Source: Tomocerus qinae (lineage: Eukaryota > Arthropoda > Collembola > Entomobryomorpha > Tomoceridae). From it: a stretch of 64,000 nucleotides of DNA. Positions 51,975 to 59,297 of the stretch are shown here, one piece after another. The DNA is taken from the NCBI GenBank assembly GCA_020055645.1, contig CM034546.1, forward strand, positions 90,768,001 to 90,832,000. The letters are read 5' to 3'. Made by a program: the position numbers and the translations under genes. The notes below the pieces were generated by a model that made no database searches, had not been told where the DNA came from, and saw nothing but the letters and a program-made list of their open reading frames with translations. Each line of letters opens with the position of its first letter. Position 1 is the stretch's first letter.

Positions 51975-53255
51975 TTACTGTTCAATAGAAACGTTTCGAT
52001 ACTGGTCAATTTCGACAAGACTTTGAAACTGGGCTAGGACAACAACGGTGACAGATGTAGACAAGGCCTTGGCAAACTTTAGATCGAGAGTAATTTTTGC
52101 AGCCTTGTTTAATTGAAAACGACCACCCTTGTTAGATGGTAGTAATGCTAATGCGTAAAGTGTGTTACCTTTTATATAGGTATCTCTATCAATGCCACAT
52201 TCCTTTTGTCCTGCAGAAGAAAGGGTTCTAAAGCCCATCAAATATTGTTTCTTCTCAAAATTAAAAGTTTGAACTTGGTATAACACAGGCTTACCATCGG
52301 CAAACACTCCAATAGATGATAAATCAAAAGGTTGAAAATTAAATGGACTTTTGTTTAAAACACCCGAAAACGCTGAAGAGTCCACGAGTCCAACCACCAT
52401 ATACTCGGGAATTGGCCCCGAGAAAACTGAATCGTTAATAGACGAAAGTTGTCCTTGTGGAATGTTATAAGATTTTAGATTATCGGCACGTATTGGATAT
52501 TTTGCCGGTTCTCTTGTAAAATAGTGTTGCTGACTTGTCAGCATGTGATCATGCAATGTCACCTTTTTAACGTGTAAAACGGCTTTAAGTAGATTAATTT
52601 TGTATGTTTTGGTAGTTGTAGGCGAAGACAGACAAAATTCTGGACGACTTCTTCGTAACCCTATTGTTACAGGGAGGTTGTTAGGTAAATACTTTATTTG
52701 ATCTAATATAGACGATTGAAGGTATCCAACAAATTCCACAACAGACGAACCTGCAATTAAAGCTTTTCGCTTTGTATATCCAGAATTGTTTTGGTTATCG
52801 TCTGGATTAGTGTCAGTATACCATCCCTGCGAAGTGAGAGAACCGTCCTTTTCATCCTTTGAAGTCGTCAATAAAGTTTTAATGTACGCACGATATGGAT
52901 TCATTGACGTAGCATCGGATACGTCTTTCCCATTGACTACAACGTTTACTGAATTTATAAATGTGTGGAGAAAATTGTTTTCCAAAGCCACGTCGTCGTT
53001 TATGCCTAGATTACTACCGTCAGAGTTAACAACTTGAATTGCAATTTGTAAAGGACTGTTTCTCAAGTCGAGATAATGTATTCCATCTCCGAGTATATTA
53101 TACTCGATTGGATTTAACTCGTTTTCAACGCTTGAAAAGGGGAAATAAGGGTGATATTCTTCCGATGAGACGGAGACATCTGTCACCGGTAAATTAAATA
53201 AATCGAGCTCGGGTCTTGCAACTAACGAAGAACCACTAAAAACTTTTCCTTCCAT
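51975..53255 (-). CDS. MCP: Double-jelly-roll major capsid protein (hexon-like)
   Basis: Major shell protein, 426 aa, of the Polinton/adintovirus type (the family also annotated as F54H12.2-like in animal genomes). Family hallmarks run in order: an N-terminal strand region with ELDLFNLPVTDVSV; the first jelly roll with NPIEYNILGDGIHYLDLRNS and NNFLHTFINSVNVVVNGKDV; NPYRAYIKTLL with a following GWYTDT; and a second barrel around LDQIKYLPNNLPVTIGLRRS. Homotrimers of such proteins form pseudo-hexagonal capsomers in the nucleus. The ATG at 53255 fits the family start. It lies 21 bp after the Lys-rich protein gene and 3 bp before the protease gene. No frameshift or stop is seen. Confidence 0.92.
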   Translation of the reverse strand: MEGKVFSGSSLVARPELDLFNLPVTDVSVSSEEYHPYFPFSSVENELNPIEYNILGDGIHYLDLRNSPLQIAIQVVNSDGSNLGINDDVALENNFLHTFINSVNVVVNGKDVSDATSMNPYRAYIKTLLTTSKDEKDGSLTSQGWYTDTNPDDNQNNSGYTKRKALIAGSSVVEFVGYLQSSILDQIKYLPNNLPVTIGLRRSRPEFCLSSPTTTKTYKINLLKAVLHVKKVTLHDHMLTSQQHYFTREPAKYPIRADNLKSYNIPQGQLSSINDSVFSGPIPEYMVVGLVDSSAFSGVLNKSPFNFQPFDLSSIGVFADGKPVLYQVQTFNFEKKQYLMGFRTLSSAGQKECGIDRDTYIKGNTLYALALLPSNKGGRFQLNKAAKITLDLKFAKALSTSVTVVVLAQFQSLVEIDQYRNVSIEQ

Positions 53256-53276
53256 TGCTTACTTCGCAAATGTCAT

Positions 53277-53594
53277 TTAGCGACTAACTAAAAATTTTCC
53301 ACACTTTTTCTTTTTAACATTTTTCTTTGCCACCTTTTTCTTTAAAACTTTCTTCTTTGCACTTTTTTGTTTCTTTTTCAGACTACCCGAGCCAATCTGT
53401 TTTCTTCTTTTCGACAGCTTTACAGCTTTCTTTATTGTTTTTAATGACTTTTTGTTTGATTTTTTGGACTTTACATTTCTAGAAGACATTGGAATAGTAT
53501 AGTCAGGAGCCTCTAAAGCCAATCCTCCTCCAATTTGTGTATCAGACAATGGTTCTAAGACGCATTTGCCGTCTAAACAAAGAATTTTCCTCAT
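53277..53594 (-). CDS. Lys-rich core-like protein with adenain-type cleavage site
   Basis: 105 aa. The N-terminal third is ordinary in composition and contains TQIGGGLAL, whose IGGG|L fits the adenain rule (M/I/L)-x-G-G|x. The remaining two thirds is very rich in Lys, Arg and Ser (runs such as KKKVLKKKVAKKNVKKKK), as in DNA-condensing core proteins. Adenoviruses have comparable protease-processed basic proteins (pVII, pX/mu), so a DNA-packaging role is likely by analogy; I do not claim homology. It begins 5 bp after the upstream 570-aa gene and ends 21 bp before the capsid gene, both on the same strand. Nuclear localisation is expected from the basic runs. Confidence 0.75.
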   Translation of the reverse strand: MRKILCLDGKCVLEPLSDTQIGGGLALEAPDYTIPMSSRNVKSKKSNKKSLKTIKKAVKLSKRRKQIGSGSLKKKQKSAKKKVLKKKVAKKNVKKKKCGKFLVSR

Positions 53595-53599
53595 TTTAT

Positions 53600-55312
53600 C
53601 TATAGATACTTTGGTTTAAAGTGTAACTCAACTGTACTTACGTTTGATCCAAAGTTCAAAAGTTGACCAAACTGATTTGTAAATTTGACACAAATAGTCT
53701 TGATATCCGAAGATATCAGCGGCTTGTACACAACTGGATTAAATGTTACTAATGCTGGACTATTTATTTTGCCAAAAGAACATCTTCCAAGATTTTGAAC
53801 AAGTGATTCACCTTCACCGCTAGCTTCTACAATGTCACATTCAATGTTGACGTACTGTGAGATTCTACCCGACTTTGGAGGGTAATCAAGAGACAAAGTT
53901 TGATGGTTTGAAACTGATTTTCTCTGTATACCCAAGTAATCGCAAATTCGATCAGGTAAATACACATTTTCGTATTCTCTTAAACTAACTACACATTTAG
54001 ATCCATCGATTTTAATCCACGACCGTCCAAATGCCTTGTTTAAAGCACTCAAAACATTTAATTCATTTACATCAGGAGGTTGTTCAATAGTTTTAACTTG
54101 GAAAGAAGTGACGATTTCCTTAATAACAATATCTGAATCAAACATAATGTTTGAATACAATTGAGGGTCCGTTGCCATGTCTGCCAAATACTCGCCCGGT
54201 GAAAATTCGGTTTGTAAAAAACCAATTGATCTGGCAAAATCTTGAGGTAATACAAGCGTTGAATTATCTGTAGACGCGGTGTAAATAAGGTTTACTTTAT
54301 ATAAAGAAGTTTCCCACATGTCAATGAAAAATTTCAAATTGTTTGCTGAAAATACCAAGTTTGCAGCGAGTATAAAATCATGTATTTTATGTCCTCTTTT
54401 TTCTACAGATATGCTTGTCGTTTCTCCAGTCGCTACATCAATGACATCAAATGCGATATTTCCATCTGGAATATTCTCAAATGCAGCGCCATCGTAGAAA
54501 TAGGTTGATTTTGAGACACCTTGCGAAAATTCATCTTGTTCAAACCCCAAAATACTTTTTAAAGGGTCGTTGATTTTCAAACGGTGAGAAGATTTATAAT
54601 TAACTACCATACTTTTAAAATATTGAAAATTTACAGATAAATCGATATTAAGCTCTGCTGCTTTTAAAAGACTGTTCACTTGCACGACATAATCGGATAT
54701 ATTTTTAGTTTTCTTTACACTGTCAATGTACTGGTAGGTTTTTCGCTCCTCGTCACTAGTATAATAAAAAACTATTCTAGTATTCAATGGAATTCTGTCC
54801 CACATATCATAATTAACATTCAATTTACTTTTATATGTCCCAGGTATACATTCCGTAGTGTCTAGTAACAAAACTCCCTGTAGCAGATCAGGGATAAATA
54901 TAACTACATCTAGTGTATTATTTTGAAAAACAGCTTGCCTTGGCGTTTCCTGAGCTATTGCTGTGAAGGTGTGGCGTGGCGTTCCCTGAACTGACACATC
55001 CTTTTCATACATTTTTTGAAATTGTTTTTTGATATCCGACTCTGTTTTTTGATATGTAATGGCACTAGAGCTGACAGATTTAACTTTCATGTCTCTATTT
55101 TCTAAAGATGAAAAGAGAAGATCATTCAACACAGTAAAGGACGTGCTTAATATCCCCACATTATATGTATTTGGTAAAAATTTTAAAGGTTTGTACAGTG
55201 TATTTTTAAAATGATTGGGTTGGTTATCTGAATGGTTTGATTTTGCATCACTTCGAAGAGTTTCTATGAAATGAGTATTAATATTTAACATATCTCCCCT
55301 TTTAGTATTCAT
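53600..55312 (-). CDS. Large multi-repeat structural protein, candidate minor capsid/penton-type
   Basis: 570 aa. An N-terminal block (THFIETLRSD...FKNTLYKPL...YNVGILSTSF) resembles that of the 586-aa protein at 60282-62042. It is followed by at least three related ~60-residue segments (about 205-265, 308-372, 413-462), each with a Leu/Asn-rich helix and ending in a hydrophobic LG-F or LGI pattern. The C-terminal ~85 residues (VVYKPLISSDIKTICVKFTN...VELHFKPK) look like a beta-rich domain common in Polinton structural proteins. Position next to the capsid gene suggests the minor capsid (penton) or a vertex-spike component, but no fold can be proved by eye. Gap to the next gene is 5 bp. Confidence 0.6.
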   Translation of the reverse strand: MNTKRGDMLNINTHFIETLRSDAKSNHSDNQPNHFKNTLYKPLKFLPNTYNVGILSTSFTVLNDLLFSSLENRDMKVKSVSSSAITYQKTESDIKKQFQKMYEKDVSVQGTPRHTFTAIAQETPRQAVFQNNTLDVVIFIPDLLQGVLLLDTTECIPGTYKSKLNVNYDMWDRIPLNTRIVFYYTSDEERKTYQYIDSVKKTKNISDYVVQVNSLLKAAELNIDLSVNFQYFKSMVVNYKSSHRLKINDPLKSILGFEQDEFSQGVSKSTYFYDGAAFENIPDGNIAFDVIDVATGETTSISVEKRGHKIHDFILAANLVFSANNLKFFIDMWETSLYKVNLIYTASTDNSTLVLPQDFARSIGFLQTEFSPGEYLADMATDPQLYSNIMFDSDIVIKEIVTSFQVKTIEQPPDVNELNVLSALNKAFGRSWIKIDGSKCVVSLREYENVYLPDRICDYLGIQRKSVSNHQTLSLDYPPKSGRISQYVNIECDIVEASGEGESLVQNLGRCSFGKINSPALVTFNPVVYKPLISSDIKTICVKFTNQFGQLLNFGSNVSTVELHFKPKYL

Positions 55313-55331
55313 GTTGTTAACACTATGATCG

Positions 55332-55337
55332 TTTATT
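55332..55337 (-). terminator. Poly(A) signal (minus strand) of the ATPase gene
   Basis: TTTATT on the plus strand gives AATAAA on the minus strand, 36 bases past the ATPase stop and 20 bases before the 570-aa gene start. It suggests the ATPase transcript ends before the structural cluster begins. Confidence 0.5.
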
Positions 55338-55372
55338 GAAAACTGTTGTGAATGATATTTTTCTTGACGCTT

Positions 55373-56059
55373 TTAATGGTAAACGAGATTCACAAGCTGC
55401 TGTAAAGGTTGTTCGGGGACGTATATTTCAGTTTGGTTTGGTACATAAAACACACTGTTTCTCACACGGTATATATTATTTGTAACTTGGTGAAAGTCAA
55501 GGAAAAGGTACCCAAAAGGTTTTTTTGTTGCACTTTCATATGCTTCCAACAGGTACTTTGGCTTTCCCGGCGCAAATTGACGTGACAAAATTGAAATTGA
55601 AGTTTTATCTCTTGGCTGATTGAAAAATATTAGATACTGCGTGTTAATCATTGCAGTATGTAGATTATCTACAAATAATGCTTGTAGTATTAAAATAACT
55701 GAAACAGACAAATGATGACTTAACACGGTAAACCATTTAGTGATAAATGTGCTATCTTTCTTCTTTTCTGAAAAATCCAACATTTTGTCGTCGAAAATAA
55801 CAATAGTATTTTCACCCAAATGTGATTCCAAATCTTCCACATCTGTCGTGAAAATTATATTGGGAATTGTCTTTTGTAAATCATCGTAAATTTTTTGGTG
55901 TGCCGCATACACATATATAATTTTGTCAATTTTTTTATCAAATATTGAGTCAACATTTTCCAAGATTAGTTTAGTTAATTCAGTTTTACCACATGAAGAC
56001 GGTCCACATATTGTAATTCTAGCTGGGTGTTGAATTTTCATGATGAGACTATTCTCCAT
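55373..56059 (-). CDS. ATPase: FtsK/HerA-like genome-packaging ATPase
   Basis: 228 aa, typical for A32-like packaging ATPases of Polintons and related double-jelly-roll viruses. These pump DNA into preformed capsids. Walker A is GPSSCGKT (residues 19-26), placed near the N-terminus as in the family. Walker B is TIVIFDD (85-91), and ILILQALF (122-129) is a plausible sensor strand. The next segment, MINTQYLIFFNQPRDKTS, and a later Arg-rich stretch fit the HerA-type core. The ATG at 56059 gives the expected short N-terminal extension. Flanked by the 413-aa gene upstream (90-bp gap) and the 570-aa gene downstream (60-bp gap), same strand. Intact. Confidence 0.92.
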   Translation of the reverse strand: MENSLIMKIQHPARITICGPSSCGKTELTKLILENVDSIFDKKIDKIIYVYAAHQKIYDDLQKTIPNIIFTTDVEDLESHLGENTIVIFDDKMLDFSEKKKDSTFITKWFTVLSHHLSVSVILILQALFVDNLHTAMINTQYLIFFNQPRDKTSISILSRQFAPGKPKYLLEAYESATKKPFGYLFLDFHQVTNNIYRVRNSVFYVPNQTEIYVPEQPLQQLVNLVYH

Positions 56060-56121
56060 AATGTGTGTTAGTTTATCAAACTCAATTTTACAAATGTTGC
56101 AAATGTTTTAAATGACAGGTT

Positions 56122-56131
56122 TTTATTTATT
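56122..56131 (-). terminator. Overlapping poly(A) signals (minus strand) of the 413-aa gene
   Basis: TTTATTTATT reads on the minus strand as two overlapping AATAAA motifs, about 20 bases downstream of the 413-aa protein stop and before the ATPase gene. Confidence 0.55.
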
Positions 56132-56149
56132 TTTTGTTTCACACTCGCC

Positions 56150-57391
56150 TTAGTGCAATTCTTTAACAAGATCTTTAATGTAGAGACCTAATCTTCTCGC
56201 TTCTTTGACTGAGTAAATTTGTGTTGGCCCCGCCCACCCAACGCTACTCCATCGCGAATTAACCCGCTTTAGAATGTGAAACTGATAAACGCCGGTGGGA
56301 AGACGATGTACTCTGAAGGAAATTTTATTGTCCGAAGAGGTATAGGCAACTAACGGATCCCAAAAAGCTTCAGATTTTACTTTCACTCTTTCACCCTCAG
56401 CATTTCTCAACATTGGAATCACCTCATTTTCCTGTGTACATGCAATCTGTTTAAGAACTTTGTGGATATAGCTTGAAATTTCCACCCCGTCATAGGCTGA
56501 AAAGGCTAAACGGCTAGGTTTTCTTGTGCCCTGTTCTTTTAAAACGTGAATGTAAAAGCTGTCACTATCTTCAAAATAACTATGTTTAAACCTAATGCTA
56601 TCAACTTGAACAAAGTTAGTTTGGAAAAAAAGTGGATTGTTAGGTTTATCGCAGTTAGATACCTGAGTTCGAGTTCCAAATGAATCGAGAGACTCCATGT
56701 TGAAATAGTCATCAGGATCAGGTGCATTTCCAGGGGGCTCTGTATCAATCTGCATTGCAGATTCACTTTCACTGCTTATCTCACTGTTAAACTCTGAGTC
56801 CTGAGTGTTCATTTGCTGGGCGTTTTGTTCTTCATTGTCTGGAATTCTTACACCACCAGGGGTTAGAATACCATACCTATACATAGTATCCACGTCGGGG
56901 GAAGATGGTGGAGGTATAGACGATGCTCGATCAACCGGATCTGCCGGTGGTTCAGAAGGCTCTTCAGATCCCGAATCAGGAATTGGACTTAAACTCACTT
57001 GGTCAACTATGGGTGATTGTTGAGAGGTTGATGAGGAAGGCGATGGTTTGTTATTGATTAGAGTTCGAGCTAGTTCAAGAACTTCCTTATAAAGCTGAGG
57101 GTCTAACGTTTTCCTTACCGATGGTGATGATTGATCCGATTCGATGGACGATGGTTTAGAAGGCTCTTCAGATCGTGAAACGGGATTTGGGCTTAAACTC
57201 ACTTGATCAACATTGGATGATTGTTGAGAGGTTGATGAGGAAAGCGTTGGTTCGTTATTGCTTAGAGATCGAGCTAGTTCAACAACTTCCTTATAGAGCT
57301 TAGGGTCTAACATTTTTCTAGTCTTTGTTGGATCGATTTCTCCGTTCAAAGTCTGCTCGACTAATTTCCGTTTAATATTGCTGATGTCCAT
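56150..57391 (-). CDS. 413-aa protein with internal duplication and two beta-alpha C-terminal repeats
   Basis: Not recognised. The N-terminal half is Ser/Pro/Glu-rich and holds a tandem duplication: residues ~27-80 and ~95-148 share LDPxLYKEVxELAR, SSSTSQQS and VDQVSLSP (DNA 57152-57313 and 56948-57109). An acidic linker follows (SEISSESESAMQIDTEPP). The C-terminal ~160 residues form two similar units, each several beta strands then a helix (e.g. KISFRVHRLPTGVYQFHIL...SVKEARRLGLYIKDLVKEL). That order resembles small PC4/PUR/whirly-type single-stranded-DNA-binding folds, so a DNA-binding or transcription role is possible but unproven. A minus-strand TATA box lies at 57437-57445. It is divergent from the plus-strand cassette and upstream of the ATPase gene. 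Confidence 0.7.
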   Translation of the reverse strand: MDISNIKRKLVEQTLNGEIDPTKTRKMLDPKLYKEVVELARSLSNNEPTLSSSTSQQSSNVDQVSLSPNPVSRSEEPSKPSSIESDQSSPSVRKTLDPQLYKEVLELARTLINNKPSPSSSTSQQSPIVDQVSLSPIPDSGSEEPSEPPADPVDRASSIPPPSSPDVDTMYRYGILTPGGVRIPDNEEQNAQQMNTQDSEFNSEISSESESAMQIDTEPPGNAPDPDDYFNMESLDSFGTRTQVSNCDKPNNPLFFQTNFVQVDSIRFKHSYFEDSDSFYIHVLKEQGTRKPSRLAFSAYDGVEISSYIHKVLKQIACTQENEVIPMLRNAEGERVKVKSEAFWDPLVAYTSSDNKISFRVHRLPTGVYQFHILKRVNSRWSSVGWAGPTQIYSVKEARRLGLYIKDLVKELH

Positions 57392-57884
57392 GTTGATTTC
57401 AAGAGTGAACTGATTTGGTAAATGAGATTTACCTTTGTATTTATACGAATATCTTGTTTACAAAGAATGAAGTTTACTGTAGGAAGTAAATTCAATAAAC
57501 AGGTTATCCAACTTTTGAACGTTAGCCAAGGCAATCGGGAAATTCTCAAGGAAAATAAACAGGTTACCTCACCTTTTTTATCAACAGACAAGGTAAGCTC
57601 TATCCAGGAAATGGTGAAGATCAGTAGGAAATTAAACAGGTTTCATAGTTTTTTACCATTACCATAGTACTAACCAGGAAATAGTCAAGGTCGTAATAAC
57701 CGGTTACTCCACTTTTTTACTCATCCAAGGTAATTCACAAAGCAGGAAACGATAAAAGCAAAAAAATAAACCGGTTTCTCAAGGTCATATGTTGGTAAAC
57801 AGGGAAAATCAAATGTAGTCAAGGACAAACCAAATTATTTCCTGCGTATAAATACAAATAGTATCTAGCTGAAACTTTATCATT
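57392..57884. promoter_or_regulatory. Divergent promoter with mirror-image TATA boxes
   Basis: This 493-bp gap separates two gene sets that point away from each other. TATAAATAC occurs on the plus strand at 57847-57855 (30 bp before the ATG at 57885) and on the minus strand at 57445-57437 (46 bp before the ATG at 57391). Both are followed by AAA. The space between is filled by five iterated motifs. The two TATA boxes and the symmetry make a bidirectional promoter likely. Confidence 0.75.
57494..57785 (+). repeat. Five iterated motifs in the divergent promoter
   Basis: Copies with the core ATAAAC(A/C)GGTT(A/T) start at about 57494, 57554, 57631, 57695 and 57764 (60-77 bp apart). Most are followed by a T-rich run (for example ACTTTTTTA). 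CAAGG or a CAGGAAAT-like tail recurs between copies. The fifth (ATAAACCGGTTTCTC) resembles the start of the hairpin unit at 50354-50569 (ATAAACGGTTTCCC). They may be binding sites for an element-encoded or host factor. Confidence 0.7.
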
Positions 57885-58220
57885 ATGCTCGATAGGTTCG
57901 AGCGCAACAGAGCGTTCCTAGAGCAATTTGCCAATTCTAAATCTAGAAAAGGAAAACAGATAATAGAAAGAGCAACTGACGACGAAATAAAAAGCTTAAT
58001 TGAGTGTTTGGAAAATTTTAGTTCATTTAAACAGACTAAGCGAGAAGAAAAGAAACTTTCAAAGTATTCAAAGGCTATTAAATTATTGTTGAGAGGAAGA
58101 AAGTGGAATTTATCAACCGCAAAAACCGTGTTAACGAAATATAGAAGTATTATTCAACCAGTTGTAGCTTTTGTTTTAATAGAAGTTTTCAAATTCTTTA
58201 TAAATTCACAAAATATTTGA
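57885..58220 (+). CDS. Small basic protein with C-terminal hydrophobic segment
   Basis: 111 aa. It opens with an Arg/Lys/Glu-rich helical region (NRAFLEQFANSKSRKGKQII), has a second basic stretch (KQTKREEKKLSKYSKAIKLLLRGRKW), and ends in a hydrophobic stretch (QPVVAFVLIEVFKFFI). The layout of about 110 residues, basic helices and a hydrophobic C-terminus recalls small proteins often found beside capsid genes in Polinton-like elements; that likeness is from memory, so treat it as weak. First gene of the plus-strand cassette, 30 bp after a TATA box. Its stop TGA overlaps the next ATG by one base. Confidence 0.75.
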   Translation: MLDRFERNRAFLEQFANSKSRKGKQIIERATDDEIKSLIECLENFSSFKQTKREEKKLSKYSKAIKLLLRGRKWNLSTAKTVLTKYRSIIQPVVAFVLIEVFKFFINSQNI

Positions 58221-58426
58221 TGAGCTCTGTGTTCATTCCAATACCCAAAGAAATTTATCACGATCCAGATATATATCGTTTAATTCAAGCAAAACTAATT
58301 GCAAGTGGGCTAAAGACGGATGAGAAACAGGTGCCGGAAATTAAAACTGCCGAAAAGAGCGATTATTGCCCCTGGATTTCTTTTGAGGAGATTGAAGAAA
58401 AGAAAAATGGAGTGTCCATTGTTTAA
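58220..58426 (+). CDS. Small 68-aa protein, unknown
   Basis: The ATG at 58220 overlaps the previous stop by one base (TGATG), so translation could be coupled. The product is 68 aa, acidic to neutral, with an Ile/Pro-rich start (FIPIPKEIYHDPDIY) and the late segment YCPWISFEEIEEKKN. No domain is recognised. It overlaps the following gene by 20 bases in another frame. It could instead be the 5' part of a spliced product, but I see no strong donor. Confidence 0.5.
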   Translation: MSSVFIPIPKEIYHDPDIYRLIQAKLIASGLKTDEKQVPEIKTAEKSDYCPWISFEEIEEKKNGVSIV

Positions 58427-58910
58427 GGTTATTTCCGATATTACAGAACAGCTACCTGGTGAACTGGAACCTTTTCGGGATTATGATCCAGACAGGAAGG
58501 TACCATTAATAATTGCTTGCAATCATATGCCTTGCGATATGAATGCTGTGGAAAAATATGATTATATTTTTAAATTAATCAATAAAGATGGTAATCCCCC
58601 ATCGCCAACATGCAGTAGATTTATTCTATCTGTGAATCAAAACTATTCTGGGAGTTTAGTAGACGGATGGCACCCACCTATGGCAAACTATAATTACGAT
58701 GAGGAGACAAAATTGCCTTTTATTACTGGATGTCGACATTTGGCCTGCCGGGATAATCGTGAGCGGTTCAGAGACATTGTCTGGTATGTGCATGGCAACA
58801 TGACTGGCAAAGAATATGTTTCTAAAGTTAAAGCCCGTATTAAAGGTTTATGGGACGAAAAGAATATGACGTGCGACTGTATAGCGGGTATGAATAAAAT
58901 GAAATTGTAA
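58407..58910 (+). CDS. Protein with duplicated CxHxxC motif
   Basis: 167 aa from the ATG at 58407 (the frame is open further upstream but without a better start). Two related blocks about 71 residues apart: DPDRKVPLIIACNHMPC (27-43) and DEETKLPFITGCRHLAC (98-114), each ending C-x-H-x-x-C. Further Cys lie at 69, 156 and 158. Paired Cys/His groups suggest metal binding, perhaps one site per block or a shared site; the fold is unknown. Last gene of the plus-strand cassette, overlapping the 68-aa gene by 20 bases. A poly(A) signal (58943) follows 32 bases after the stop. Confidence 0.75.
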   Translation: MECPLFKVISDITEQLPGELEPFRDYDPDRKVPLIIACNHMPCDMNAVEKYDYIFKLINKDGNPPSPTCSRFILSVNQNYSGSLVDGWHPPMANYNYDEETKLPFITGCRHLACRDNRERFRDIVWYVHGNMTGKEYVSKVKARIKGLWDEKNMTCDCIAGMNKMKL

Positions 58911-58942
58911 AAACTTTTGTAAATTTTGTAAATAATTTATTA

Positions 58943-58948
58943 AATAAA
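58943..58948 (+). terminator. Poly(A) signal AATAAA of the plus-strand cassette
   Basis: Lies in an AT-rich stretch 32 bases past the stop of the CxHxxC protein and before the minisatellite. Confidence 0.65.
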
Positions 58949-58983
58949 TTGTTAAAATACATTATTTTAGACTAGTCAAATTG

Positions 58984-59212
58984 GTTAAAACCATTCTATT
59001 CATTCAAATGTTTTGAATCATTCGGATAATACGAATTGATTAGATTGATCCGAATTGATTAGATTGATCCGAATTGATCAGATTTATCTGATTGATCAGA
59101 TTGATCAGATTGATCTGATTGATCAGATTGATCCGAATTGATCAGATTGATCAGATTGATCCGAATTGATCAGATTGATTCGAATTATTCGAATGATTAG
59201 AATGATTTTAAC
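58984..59212. repeat. TGATCA-rich minisatellite inside an imperfect inverted repeat
   Basis: About 59031-59180 is built from variants of GATTGATC, joined as GATTGATCAGATTGATC or GATTGATCCGAATT. TGATCA is its own reverse complement, so many alternative hairpins are possible. The flanks 58984-59019 and 59177-59212 pair in inverted orientation at 30 of 36 positions, so the whole block can fold. It sits exactly between the convergent ends of the plus-strand cassette and the integrase gene. Confidence 0.9.
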
Positions 59213-59223
59213 GGTTTGAATAA

Positions 59224-59229
59224 TTTATT
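59224..59229 (-). terminator. Poly(A) signal (minus strand) after integrase
   Basis: TTTATT on the plus strand, AATAAA on the minus strand, about 69 bases beyond the integrase stop. Confidence 0.5.
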
Positions 59230-59297
59230 TATCTATTACTATGTATCCTAATTAAACAAAAAAATTTTTTGAAAATAAAACAAATATTTAAATATAA

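Noticed and set aside
58320-58406. Upstream extension of the CxHxxC protein to 58320
   Set aside because: The open upstream part lacks a better start and overlaps the 68-aa gene; the ATG at 58407 gives a coherent protein.
59031-59180. CRISPR or telomere-like array
   Set aside because: Short degenerate TGATCA words without spacers; a minisatellite.
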